Assembly: GCF_004795035.1 (NCBI RefSeq)
Contig: NZ_SSBK01000019.1
Location: 62,001 to 126,000, forward strand
Reading direction: 5' to 3'
DNA: 64,000 nucleotides
Source: Streptomyces sp. A0958
GTDB lineage: Bacteria > Actinomycetota > Actinomycetes > Streptomycetales > Streptomycetaceae
Positions 55,785-63,644 of the stretch are shown one piece after another. Position numbers and translations under genes: made by a program. Within the stretch, counting starts at the first letter, position 1; the number at the start of each line of letters is the position of its first letter. The notes beneath the pieces were generated by a model that worked only from the letters and a program-made list of their open reading frames with translations, was not told the origin of the DNA and ran no database searches.

Positions 55785-56468
55785 GTGACCGACACCGACC
55801 TGCTGCCCGAGTCCTGGCGCGGCGTCCTCGGCGAAGAGCTGCAGAAGCCGTACTTCAAGGAGCTCACCGAGTTCGTCGAGGAGGAGCGGTCCGCGGGACC
55901 GGTCTACCCGCCCCGGGAGCAGGTGTTCGCGGCGCTGGAGGCGACCCCGTACGACCAGGTGAAGGTCCTGGTCCTCGGACAGGACCCCTACCACGGCGCG
56001 GGCCAGGGACACGGCCTGTGCTTCTCCGTGCGGCCGGGCGTGAAGACGCCGCCCTCGCTGCGCAACATCTACAAGGAGATGAAGGAGGAGCTCGGCCTGC
56101 CCGTCCCGGACAACGGATATCTCATGCCGTGGGCCGAGCAGGGGGTCCTCCTGCTCAACGCCGTGCTGACCGTGCGCGGGGGCGAGGCCAACTCGCACAA
56201 GGGCAAGGGCTGGGAGAAGGTCACGGACGCGGTGATCCGGGCGGTGGCGGCGCGCCCCGACCCGGCGGTCTTCGTGCTCTGGGGCAACTACGCGCAGAAG
56301 AAGCTCCCGCTGATCGACACCGAGCGCCACGTGGTGGTGAAGGGAGCGCACCCCTCGCCGCTGTCGGCGAAGAAGTTCTTCGGCTCCCGCCCGTTCACCC
56401 AGATAAACGAGGCCGTCGCCCGGCAGGGCCACCAGCCCATCGACTGGCGCATCCCCGACCTGGGCTGA
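55785..56468 (+). CDS. ung: uracil-DNA glycosylase
   Basis: A 227-residue family-1 uracil-DNA glycosylase of normal length. VLVLGQDPYHGAGQGHGLCF holds the catalytic Asp near residue 66, PPSLRNIYKEMKEELG the conserved loop, LLLNAVLTVRGGEANSHKGK the uracil-binding strand, and HPSPLSAKKFFGSRPF the catalytic His near 188 and the minor-groove loop. It removes uracil from DNA after cytosine deamination. GTG start behind CGGAGG. Confidence 0.92.
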   Translation: MTDTDLLPESWRGVLGEELQKPYFKELTEFVEEERSAGPVYPPREQVFAALEATPYDQVKVLVLGQDPYHGAGQGHGLCFSVRPGVKTPPSLRNIYKEMKEELGLPVPDNGYLMPWAEQGVLLLNAVLTVRGGEANSHKGKGWEKVTDAVIRAVAARPDPAVFVLWGNYAQKKLPLIDTERHVVVKGAHPSPLSAKKFFGSRPFTQINEAVARQGHQPIDWRIPDLG

Positions 56469-56581
56469 GCCGCCCAGAGCCGAGCCTCACCATGATCGCC
56501 CGCCCCGGCGGCTAGCGTCGGAAACCGGATGACCGGCCGGAACCGGCCGGGTGCGGGCGCAGGGGTGAGAAGGAGGCCGTG

Positions 56582-57067
56582 GTGACGGAGCAGCGGGAGA
56601 TGTCGGAGGACGTCTTCATGACCAGGATCGGCCAGGCGGTCATGCTGCTGCACGGAGGCGACCGGGAAGAGGCCCGCAACCGCTTCGGTGCGCTCTGGTC
56701 GGAGATCGGCGACGACGGCGACGCGCTGCACCGCTGCACGCTGGCGCACTACATGGCCGATACGCAGGACGACCCGGCCGACGAGCTGGCCTGGGACCTG
56801 CGGGCGCTGACCGCCGCCCGCGCCCTGACCGACGAGCGCGTGCCCGGACACCGGGACACGCTCGCCGTGCGGGCCTTCTATCCGTCGCTGCACCTCAACC
56901 TCGCGGCGGACTACATGAAGCTGCGTCGCCCGGCGGCCGCCCGGCTCCATCTGGACCGGGCCCGGGCGGCCTCGGACGTGCTGGCCGACGACGGCACGGA
57001 CGACGGATACGGGGGAGGCGTCCGGGCGGCCATCGGCCGGCTGGAGCGACGGCTGCGGGAGTGGTGA
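56582..57067 (+). CDS. conserved hypothetical, TPR-like
   Basis: A 161-residue, mostly helical protein with repeats resembling tetratricopeptide units: GQAVMLLHGGDREEARNRFG, HRCTLAHYMADTQDDPADEL and LHLNLAADYMKLRRPAAARL. No enzyme motif is visible. Two GTG codons are adjacent; the second (56582) has the better spacing to AGGAGG. Similar proteins occur in Streptomyces but I cannot name a function. Confidence 0.6.
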   Translation: MTEQREMSEDVFMTRIGQAVMLLHGGDREEARNRFGALWSEIGDDGDALHRCTLAHYMADTQDDPADELAWDLRALTAARALTDERVPGHRDTLAVRAFYPSLHLNLAADYMKLRRPAAARLHLDRARAASDVLADDGTDDGYGGGVRAAIGRLERRLREW

Positions 57068-57128
57068 CAAGCACCCGCCCGGACCGTCACCTCCCTCCCG
57101 ATCTCCTTGCCTCCCGGCCTCCTTCCCG

Positions 57129-57578
57129 TCACCGGCCGTACGCGCGGTCGCAGATCCGGGACTGGGGGCTGCCCGCCGGCCAGTGCCCGTACCCCCGCCC
57201 CAGGGCGCACACCCCGGACCCGGTGACGGGCGTGGGCAGAGCGGGAGCCGGCACGGCGGGAACGGCCCGGCGCGGCTGGGCCGGTACGGGATCGGCCTGC
57301 TGCCGCGGAGGGCGGGGCTCGCCGGGCCGCGCGGCCGGGGGCGGAACCGCCGGGCGGTGGGAGACGGAGGGCGAGGCGGCGGAGGGTTTCGCCTTCGGCA
57401 CCGCCTCCAGGGTGTCGTGGACCGGGGGCCGGGCGATCTGCGGGGAGAGGTCGCGGGCCGGCCGGCTGGTCTCCGGACGCGGCGGTGCGGTCGGCTGCGG
57501 CTGGACGGACACACACCCCGACAGGGCCGCGACCGCCAGCCCGGCCAGGAGCTTCACGGTGGTTCTGGTTCGCTGCAC
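57129..57578 (-). CDS. proline-rich lipoprotein
   Basis: A 149-residue exported protein. The N-terminus is KLLAGLAVAALSGC, with the lipobox cysteine near residue 22, and is followed by a Pro/Ala/Arg-rich region of about 90 residues. The tail has PVTGSGVCALGRGYGHWPAG and SRICDRAYGR, with two cysteines that could form a disulfide. It looks like a cell-envelope anchored protein of unknown role. The GTG at 57578 is chosen because it gives a proper signal sequence. Confidence 0.6.
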   Translation of the reverse strand: MQRTRTTVKLLAGLAVAALSGCVSVQPQPTAPPRPETSRPARDLSPQIARPPVHDTLEAVPKAKPSAASPSVSHRPAVPPPAARPGEPRPPRQQADPVPAQPRRAVPAVPAPALPTPVTGSGVCALGRGYGHWPAGSPQSRICDRAYGR

Positions 57579-57749
57579 CTGATCAACTCTGGGCGCGGAC
57601 CCGCCCCCGAGTGGGCGGGAACGCCGGGATTGGCCCGCACGAGTGATCGCGCGCCCGCGTATGCTGCCGGACGACGCGCCGACGGGCACCACAGCGGCCC
57701 CACCGACGAGGCCGCGACGTACGGCGCCGACCAGCGAGAGGAAGACCCT

Positions 57750-58649
57750 GTGAAGGTCGGCTGCATCGGGCTCGGCGACATCGCGCAGAAGGCGTACCTG
57801 CCGGTACTCGGCACCCTGCCGGAGGTCGAACTGCACCTGCAGACCCGCACCCCCGCCACCCTGGCCTCGGTCGCCGCCGCCCACCGCGTCCCCGCCGACC
57901 AATGCCACCGGGACCTCGACTCGCTGCTCGCCCAGGGGCTGGACGCCGCCTTCGTGCACGCGCCGACCGCCGTGCACCCCGAGATCGCCGGCCGGCTGCT
58001 CGAAGCGGGCGTCCCGACCTACGTGGACAAGCCGCTCGCCTACACGCTGGAGGAGTCCACGCGCCTGGTGGAGCTCGCCGAGGCGCGCGGCGTCGGCCTC
58101 GCGGTCGGCTTCAACCGGCGGCTGGCACCGGGGTACGCCCAGTGCGCGGAGCACCCGCGCGAGCTGATCCTCATGCAGAAGAACCGGGTCGGGCTCCCCG
58201 AGGAGCCGCGGGCGATGGTGCTGGACGACTTCATCCACGTCGTGGACACCCTGCGCTTCCTGGTGCCCGGACCGGTCGAGCGCACCGTGGTGAGCGGCAG
58301 GCTCGTCGACGGTCTGCTGCACCACGTCGTGCTCCAGCTGTCCGGTGACGGCTTCACCGCGATCGGGGCGATGAACCGGCTCAGCGGCTCGACCGAGGAG
58401 CGGCTGGAGGTCTCCGGCCAGGATGCCAAGCGCGAAGTCCTCAACCTCGCGGAGATCATCGACCACAAGGGGCAGCCGAGCCTGCGGCGGCGCGGCGACT
58501 GGGTGCCGGTGGCCCGCCAGCGCGGCATCGAGCAGAGCGTGCTGTCGTTCCTGGACGCGGTGCGCGAGGGCAGGCCGCTGAGCGCCAGGGACGCCCTGGA
58601 GACCCACGAACTGTGCGAGCGCGTCCTGCGCGACCTGGACGTCGCCTGA
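57750..58649 (+). CDS. Gfo/Idh/MocA-family oxidoreductase
   Basis: A 299-residue NAD(P)-dependent oxidoreductase. VKVGCIGLGDIAQKAYLPVL is the Rossmann motif, LEAGVPTYVDKPLAYTLEES holds the conserved (E/D)KP lysine near residue 95, and LDDFIHVVDTLRFLVPGPVE holds the HxxD pair near 168 used in catalysis by the family. Substrates are sugars, inositols or similar; none can be named. GAGAGGAAG precedes the GTG start. The stop codon forms the first bases of a terminator hairpin. Confidence 0.8.
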   Translation: MKVGCIGLGDIAQKAYLPVLGTLPEVELHLQTRTPATLASVAAAHRVPADQCHRDLDSLLAQGLDAAFVHAPTAVHPEIAGRLLEAGVPTYVDKPLAYTLEESTRLVELAEARGVGLAVGFNRRLAPGYAQCAEHPRELILMQKNRVGLPEEPRAMVLDDFIHVVDTLRFLVPGPVERTVVSGRLVDGLLHHVVLQLSGDGFTAIGAMNRLSGSTEERLEVSGQDAKREVLNLAEIIDHKGQPSLRRRGDWVPVARQRGIEQSVLSFLDAVREGRPLSARDALETHELCERVLRDLDVA

Positions 58650-58690
58650 GGGCTTGCCGGGAAGCAGCACCTTGGTTCCCGGCAAGCCCT
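58649..58690. terminator. bidirectional terminator hairpin
   Basis: AGGGCTTGCCGGGAA (58649-58663) and TTCCCGGCAAGCCCT (58676-58690) form a perfect 15-bp stem between two converging genes; the left arm begins at the last base of the oxidoreductase stop codon. Confidence 0.85.
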
Positions 58691-58698
58691 TGGCCACT

Positions 58699-60285
58699 TC
58701 AGGACCCGGCGGAAGCGGCCACCCCCACCGGCCGCGTACGCCCCCGGCCACGCAGCGCCCGCACGCCCTCGAAGGCGCAGTACGCGGCCAGCACGCCCAG
58801 CGCCCCGTACAGCGGCCAGTCGCCCAGGCGTACGTACAGGGTCGTGCCCCGGGCCAGCGGCACCCCGAACACGGCGGCGCCGCTGGTGTCCGTGCCGAGC
58901 CGGGTGCCGACGGCCTCGCCCTGCGGGCCGTACACCGCGCTCACGCCCGTGAGGGTGGCGTGCACCATCGGGCGGCCGCTCTCCGCCGCCCGCAGCGCGC
59001 CGAGCGAGGCGTGCTGGCCGGGGGCCCAGCCGTGCTGGAACGACGACGTGGACGACTGGGCGACCAGGAGCTGGACGCCGTCCCGGGTCAGCCTGCGGCT
59101 CATGTCGGGGAACGCGGACTCGAAGCAGACCAGCGGGCCGATCCGCAGGCCGTCCGCGCCGGGCAGCCTCATCGTGACCGGACTCGTGCCGCGCAGCCGG
59201 TCCTCGCCCGCCGCCCGGCCCATCGAGGTCGCCCAGCCGAGGGCCGAACGGGCCGGGACGTACTCACCGAAAGGCACCAGCCGCATCTTGTCGTAGCGGT
59301 CCCCGGTCAGCCCCTGCGGACCCACCAGGACCGCGCTCTTGAAGATCCCGGTCCGCCCCGCCCCATCGGTCTGCCGGGCGTCCACGTTGACCAGCACGTC
59401 CGCGCCCACCGCACGCGACAGCGCGGCCAGCCGGGCCGCGATGTCGGGCCGCCGGACCGGGTCGACACCGAGGCTGCTCTCACCCCACACCACCAGGTCC
59501 AGGTCCCGCCCCGCCAGCGAGCGCGTCAGCTCCTCGCTCCGTGCCAACCGCCGCTGCACACTGCCCGGACCCTCCACGACACCGGGCTGCACGACGGCGA
59601 CCCGGGCCGTCCCCGACCGTTCCGGCTGCGGCGCCCACATCCACGCCGCACCGACGGCCAGGGCGCCCACCACGAGGGAGACGACGGCCGCGGCGCGGGC
59701 GGCGGAGTTCACCAGCAGCACGGTGAGCGCGGTGTTCACCGCCACCACCAGCAGGCTCACCAGCCACACCCCGCCCACCGAGACCAGCCGGAGCGCGGGC
59801 GCCACCTGCCACTGGCTCGCCCCGAGCAGACCCCAGGGGCCGCCCAGCGCCTCCCAGGAACGGACCAGCTCGATCATCAGCCAGCCGCACGGGACCACGA
59901 CCACCGCGGCGGCCACCGAACCCCCGGTCATCGGCCCCCGCAGCAGCCGGCGCACCAGCAGCCCCCACGGCGCCCACAGCAGACCGAGCAGGGCCGCGAG
60001 GATCACGATGAACACGTGCAGGCTCGGCATCAGCCAGTGGTGCACGGCGATCATGTAACCGGTTCCGCCCAGCCACCCGTCCAGCACCGCCCTGCGCCCC
60101 GTACCGGCGGACCGGATCAGCAGCAGCAGGGGCACCAGGCAGACGTAGGCGAACCACCACAGCGAAGGCGCCGGAAAGGCGAGCGCCGGCAGCGCACCGG
60201 CCACCAGCGCGGCCGCCGCACGCCCCGGGGCCCGGTCGAGCATCCGTGCGCCCCGCTCGCGCCACCCGGCCAACGACGACCCCAT
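58699..60285 (-). CDS. lnt: apolipoprotein N-acyltransferase
   Basis: A 528-residue membrane enzyme with about six N-terminal hydrophobic segments, then a nitrilase-like domain from about residue 225. The catalytic triad is visible as VVWGESSLG (Glu near 264), KMRLVPFGEYVP (Lys near 333) and PLVCFESAFPDM (Cys near 387), matching E. coli E267/K335/C387. A last hydrophobic helix (YGALGVLAAYCAFEGV) is near the C-terminus. Lnt adds the third acyl chain to lipoproteins, and the window encodes several lipoproteins. Streptomyces carry more than one lnt gene, and their individual importance varies. Confidence 0.88.
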   Translation of the reverse strand: MGSSLAGWRERGARMLDRAPGRAAAALVAGALPALAFPAPSLWWFAYVCLVPLLLLIRSAGTGRRAVLDGWLGGTGYMIAVHHWLMPSLHVFIVILAALLGLLWAPWGLLVRRLLRGPMTGGSVAAAVVVVPCGWLMIELVRSWEALGGPWGLLGASQWQVAPALRLVSVGGVWLVSLLVVAVNTALTVLLVNSAARAAAVVSLVVGALAVGAAWMWAPQPERSGTARVAVVQPGVVEGPGSVQRRLARSEELTRSLAGRDLDLVVWGESSLGVDPVRRPDIAARLAALSRAVGADVLVNVDARQTDGAGRTGIFKSAVLVGPQGLTGDRYDKMRLVPFGEYVPARSALGWATSMGRAAGEDRLRGTSPVTMRLPGADGLRIGPLVCFESAFPDMSRRLTRDGVQLLVAQSSTSSFQHGWAPGQHASLGALRAAESGRPMVHATLTGVSAVYGPQGEAVGTRLGTDTSGAAVFGVPLARGTTLYVRLGDWPLYGALGVLAAYCAFEGVRALRGRGRTRPVGVAASAGS

Positions 60286-60384
60286 GCCGCGCCTCCTCGC
60301 CCCACCCTCCGGCAGGTCAGCCCCGTCCGATCCCGCTCTCCTTCCCCAGTGTGGGGCAGCGGAAGCGGACCGGGCCGCCCGGCG

Positions 60385-61266
60385 TCAGCAGGGGACCACG
60401 GCGACCGGGCCCATGGCGTGCGTGAGCGTCGTGTGAGCCACCGGCGAAAGCCCGAGCCCCAGGGACTCGCCGCCCCGCCGCCGCCCGACGACGGTCAGCG
60501 CGGCGGTCGCGGACGCGGTGACCAGGGTGCGTGTCGCGGAGCCGTTGACGGGTTCCTTCATGACCTCGACCTGCGGGTAGGCCGCTCGCCAGCCGGCGGT
60601 CAGCTCGGCGAGCGAGCGCTCGGCCGCGTCCGCCGCCGCGTCCCGGTCGAAGACGGGACCGCCGGACAGCATCGACGAGAACATCGTCCAGCCGTGCACG
60701 ATCCGCAGCCGGGCACCCGGATGGGCGGCCGCCGTCTCGAACGCGAAGCCCAGCACGTCTTCACTGCTCTCGTCGGCGGCCACCCCGGCGACGATGTCCG
60801 GGAACACCTCGCCGGACGCCTGTCGCGGGTCCTCGTCGGCCCGGCCGCCGTGCACGATCACCACCGGGCACTTGGCCATCGAGGCCGTCGCCAGGCTGTT
60901 GGACCCCAGCATCAGGGAGCGGAACCCGCCGAGCCCGCGCGAACCGAGCACCACCAGCGAGGCTTCCCGGCTCAGCGAGACCAGCGCGGCCGACGGGAAG
61001 TCGAGCGGTGCGAGCGTCGAGGGCCGCAGCCCGGGAGCGGTCTTCACCACCCGGTGCACGGCCGCCGCCAGCAGTTCCCGCGCCTCCCCCTCCTGCGCCT
61101 CCCGCTCCTGCGCCTCCTGCCCGGCGCGCCGGGCGAGTTGCCGGACGTGCACGACGAGCAGCGGCAGACCCCGTACGACCGCCTCGCGGGCCGCCCAGTC
61201 CAGTGCGTCCATGCTGTGCGAGGAACCGTCGACCGCCGCGATCACGGGAAGCTCGGTGCCGCTCAT
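60385..61266 (-). CDS. tandem universal stress protein
   Basis: A 293-residue protein with two Usp domains. The first begins VIAAVDGSSHSMDALDWAAR and ends with VVLGSRGLGGFRSLMLGSNS, the ATP-binding G-x2-G-x9-G(S/T) motif near residue 120. The second begins IVAGVAADESSEDVLGFAFE and ends with VVGRRRGGESLGLGLSPVAH. A charged low-complexity insertion (QEAQEREAQEGEA) lies near residue 50 and looks like repeat expansion. Such proteins are induced by hypoxia or stasis in actinobacteria. GGAGAGGA-like sequence precedes the ATG. Confidence 0.85.
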   Translation of the reverse strand: MSGTELPVIAAVDGSSHSMDALDWAAREAVVRGLPLLVVHVRQLARRAGQEAQEREAQEGEARELLAAAVHRVVKTAPGLRPSTLAPLDFPSAALVSLSREASLVVLGSRGLGGFRSLMLGSNSLATASMAKCPVVIVHGGRADEDPRQASGEVFPDIVAGVAADESSEDVLGFAFETAAAHPGARLRIVHGWTMFSSMLSGGPVFDRDAAADAAERSLAELTAGWRAAYPQVEVMKEPVNGSATRTLVTASATAALTVVGRRRGGESLGLGLSPVAHTTLTHAMGPVAVVPC

Positions 61267-61359
61267 GGATTCCTCTCCCAGTCCGGACCTGTTGCGTACG
61301 TTACGGCCGACCTTGGCCGGATGCCGAGGCGGGAGCGGCCGTCCGGGCCCGCCTGCACC

Positions 61360-61365
61360 TATGCT
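61360..61365 (+). promoter_or_regulatory. -10 box of a probable leaderless gene
   Basis: TATGCT ends 6 nt before the ATG at 61372, which puts the predicted start site at the start codon. No ribosome site is present between them. Confidence 0.5.
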
Positions 61366-61371
61366 CGCGGG

Positions 61372-61749
61372 ATGGAGCAGAGCGAAGTCGTGAAGCGTGT
61401 GGTCGGCATCCTCACCGAAGCGGGCGAGATGCGCCGGCTCTTGGAGGAGAACCCCGAAAGCGACGCCCCCGACACCGATTCGACCGTGGTGACCGCCCTC
61501 CTCAACGAGACGATGCCGCGGATCGCCATCCCTGAGGACGCCACGGTCGAGGACGTGGTGGTCCTGGTCGGCCGAGAGGTCGGCGGCGCGGTGGAGCAGC
61601 TCGTCGGCGCGTTCACGCTGGCGTTCGCGATGCTGGCGCAGGTGCATGACGCGGGGCAGATGGATGTGACGTCGGCGGACGTGCTTCAGGACCTGGCCCT
61701 GCGCGCCGAGCAGTTCGGCGCCGAGGGCCCGGACGAGACGGACCTCTGA
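61372..61749 (+). CDS. conserved hypothetical, small acidic protein
   Basis: A 125-residue, acidic and mainly helical protein (RRLLEENPESDAPDTDS, DVVVLVGREVGGAVEQLVGA, VTSADVLQDLALRAEQFGAE). I do not recognise the family. It is divergent from the universal stress protein gene across a 105-nt gap. The predicted promoter makes it leaderless. Confidence 0.55.
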   Translation: MEQSEVVKRVVGILTEAGEMRRLLEENPESDAPDTDSTVVTALLNETMPRIAIPEDATVEDVVVLVGREVGGAVEQLVGAFTLAFAMLAQVHDAGQMDVTSADVLQDLALRAEQFGAEGPDETDL

Positions 61750-61852
61750 CAACCGGCGGTCCGCCCGGGGCGGGGGTACTCCACGGGGCGTACCCCCGCC
61801 GCCTTCCGGCGTACGACGACGGGCGGGCGGTCCCCGGGAGATGCTCCGCACC

Positions 61853-62662
61853 ATGGACAACCGGACCGCACCAGCGCCCTCCCCGCCCGACGTGGCCGCC
61901 GACCGCCCCCGCGCCCGACGTGACGGCACGCCCCGGATCGAACGCCTCTGTCACGTCACCGGGGCGCTGCTCATCGCCTCGGGCCTACTCCACCTGGTCG
62001 TCCTCGCCGTCGACGGAGGGCCGTGGGAGGGGCCGGTCTCCTGGCGCAAGCCGATCACCTTCGGCGTCTCGTTCGGCCTGACGCTCCTCGCGGTCGCCTG
62101 GATCTCCTCCTACGTGCGCATGGGCGCCCGCCTGCGGGCCGTGCTGCTGGGTGTGTTCGCGGCCGACTGCGTGCTGGAGGTCGCCGGAATCACCGTGCAG
62201 GCCTGGCGCGGGGTGCCGTCGCACTTCAACATGGAGACCCCCTTCGACACGGCGGTGTCCATGACGCTGGCCGTCGGCGGGGCGGTGCTGGTCGGCGTCC
62301 TGTCCACGCTCACGGCCGCCGTGTTCGCCCGCCGGCCGGACGGGCCGCCCGGCATGGCCCTCGCCCTGCGGGCCGGCTGCGCGATCCTCGGAGTCGGGCT
62401 GCTCTCGGGGGCCGCCATGATCGCGCGGGGCGTGTATCTGACGCGCACGGGGCACCAGTTGGCCGGTTACGCCTCCACGGCGCCGCTCAAACCCCTGCAC
62501 GGGGTGAGCCTGCACGCCGTGCTGGTGCTCCCCGTCCTGGCCCGCGCCCTGGCCCTCACCTCCTGGAGCCCGCGCGTCCGCCTGCGCATGGTGCGTGCCG
62601 CAGTGGGCGGTTACGCGCTTGCCGTGGCGGGCGCGCTGGTGTGGGCGGCCGCCACCTACTGA
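61853..62662 (+). CDS. hypothetical membrane protein
   Basis: A 269-residue protein with about six to seven hydrophobic segments, e.g. CHVTGALLIASGLLHLVVLA, FGVSFGLTLLAVAWISSYV, AVSMTLAVGGAVLVGVLSTL and HAVLVLPVLARALALTS, and two conserved-looking motifs, GPVSWRKPITFGVSFG and KPLHGVSLHAV. The 30-residue N-terminus is polar. Function is unknown. The ATG at 61853 has GGGAG 12 nt upstream; the ATG at 61841 abuts that sequence and is less likely. Confidence 0.6.
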   Translation: MDNRTAPAPSPPDVAADRPRARRDGTPRIERLCHVTGALLIASGLLHLVVLAVDGGPWEGPVSWRKPITFGVSFGLTLLAVAWISSYVRMGARLRAVLLGVFAADCVLEVAGITVQAWRGVPSHFNMETPFDTAVSMTLAVGGAVLVGVLSTLTAAVFARRPDGPPGMALALRAGCAILGVGLLSGAAMIARGVYLTRTGHQLAGYASTAPLKPLHGVSLHAVLVLPVLARALALTSWSPRVRLRMVRAAVGGYALAVAGALVWAAATY

Positions 62663-62869
62663 TCCGCCGGGGAGGCGAATGCGGCGGCGTACCGGCGACG
62701 GCGCCCGCGGCCAGGCCGGGGGCAACGGATAGTCTCTGCGGGCCCCGTCAAAACCGGTGCCCCGGCGCGTCCGTGGGACCGGGACGGCGCCACGCCCCCG
62801 CCGCCGCCACGGTCCCCGGACCGGCGGCCCGGGGGCTCCCACACCGACTGCGATGCAACAGGAGACTCG

Positions 62870-63019
62870 ATGGCTGAAACCCCGCCGCGCCAGGTTCAGC
62901 GGCGCTCGGACGACAGCGCGGCGGCCGACGCCCAGGGCGGTGCGGAGGCCGTACCGGCACCCCGCTACCAGGGCCTGTTCGTCGAGCCCGACCTTCCGCC
63001 GTTCGCCGAGACCGACTGA
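62870..63019 (+). CDS. 49-residue peptide gene, possible precursor peptide
   Basis: A short frame with a clear GGAGA ribosome site 5 nt before the ATG. The first half is polar (RQVQRRSDDSAAADAQGG, leader-like) and the second half is distinct: RYQGLFVEPDLPPFAETD, ending at the stop. A strong terminator follows 14 nt later, so it looks like a complete monocistronic unit. The layout, a polar leader followed by a compact aromatic/acidic core at the C-terminus, resembles ribosomally made peptide precursors, but no modifying enzyme is in the window. It may simply be a conserved small protein. Confidence 0.5.
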   Translation: MAETPPRQVQRRSDDSAAADAQGGAEAVPAPRYQGLFVEPDLPPFAETD

Positions 63020-63033
63020 CACCCGCGCGGCCC

Positions 63034-63076
63034 GCCTCCGCCGGCCCGCCCCCGACGGGCGCGGGCCGGCGGAGGC
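63034..63076. terminator. terminator hairpin after the small peptide gene
   Basis: GCCTCCGCCGGCCCGC (63034-63049) and GCGGGCCGGCGGAGGC (63061-63076) form a perfect 16-bp stem with an 11-nt loop. Confidence 0.85.
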
Positions 63077-63261
63077 CGTTCCGATCCGCTGCTTCCACCC
63101 CGCCCCAAGGTCCTGGATGACCCGGAGGAGGCCGCTTCCGCGGGGCGGTGAAAAATACGACACAAGGTGTCGGGTTGTGAGTCGAGCATGGTGTCAACGG
63201 TCGGCGTCGATGTCAGACGTGGGCCAGACCGTGCGGACGGACGAGGAACTCAAGGGTATGC

Positions 63262-63475
63262 ATGCCGGACACGTCGGCACCGGTCCTCCGCGGGAAGAGC
63301 GCGCTGGTGGCGGGTGCGACGCGGGCAGCCGGGCGCGGCATCGCGGTCCAGCTCGGCGCAGCGGGTGCGACGGTGTACGTCACCGGCCGCACGACTCGGG
63401 AACGACGCTCGGAGTAAAACGGGCCGAGACGATCGAGGAGACCGCGGAGCTTGTCACCGCGGCGGGCGGGAACGT
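63262..63475 (+). pseudogene. SDR gene 5' fragment, frameshifted and truncated
   Basis: The first frame reads GKSALVAGATRAAGRGIAVQ, then LGAAGATVYVTGRTTRERRS, the cofactor-binding start of an SDR, and stops at 63415-63417. Shifting frame, it continues as KRAETIEETAELVTAAGGN, as expected for the family, then similarity ends at about 63,475. Only about 75 of roughly 280 codons remain. The break coincides with the end of the uppP fragment on the other strand. Confidence 0.75.
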
Positions 63476-63478
63476 GAG

Positions 63479-63644
63479 TCATCCGGCGGACTCGCCCGCG
63501 TGCGGGCTCAGGGCCCCCGCGCCGACCAGGGCGAAGAGCAGCACGCCCAGGACGATCCGGTAGACGACGAACGGCATGAAGCTCTTGGTCGTGATGAACT
63601 TCACGAACCAGCGGATAGTCGAGCCTTCTCTGCCGCAGCTACCC
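63479..63644 (-). pseudogene. uppP: uppP 3' end only
   Basis: The minus-strand frame ends with STIRWFVKFITTKSFMPFVV, then YRIVLGVLLFALVGAGALSP, the last membrane helices of undecaprenyl-diphosphate phosphatase, and a normal stop at 63479. The rest of the gene (about 220 residues with the catalytic motifs) is missing; upstream the frame runs directly into recombinase sequence. Confidence 0.75.

Noticed and set aside
58654..61749. A 1031-codon open frame antisense to lnt and the stress protein
   Set aside because: Composition-driven open frame in GC-rich DNA with His/Arg/Pro-rich nonsense translation; only its last 125 codons form a real gene, starting at 61,372.
63158..63172. Palindrome CGACACAAGGTGTCG upstream of the broken SDR as an operator
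   Set aside because: It may once have been an operator, but the gene it would control is a truncated relic and no regulator is present.
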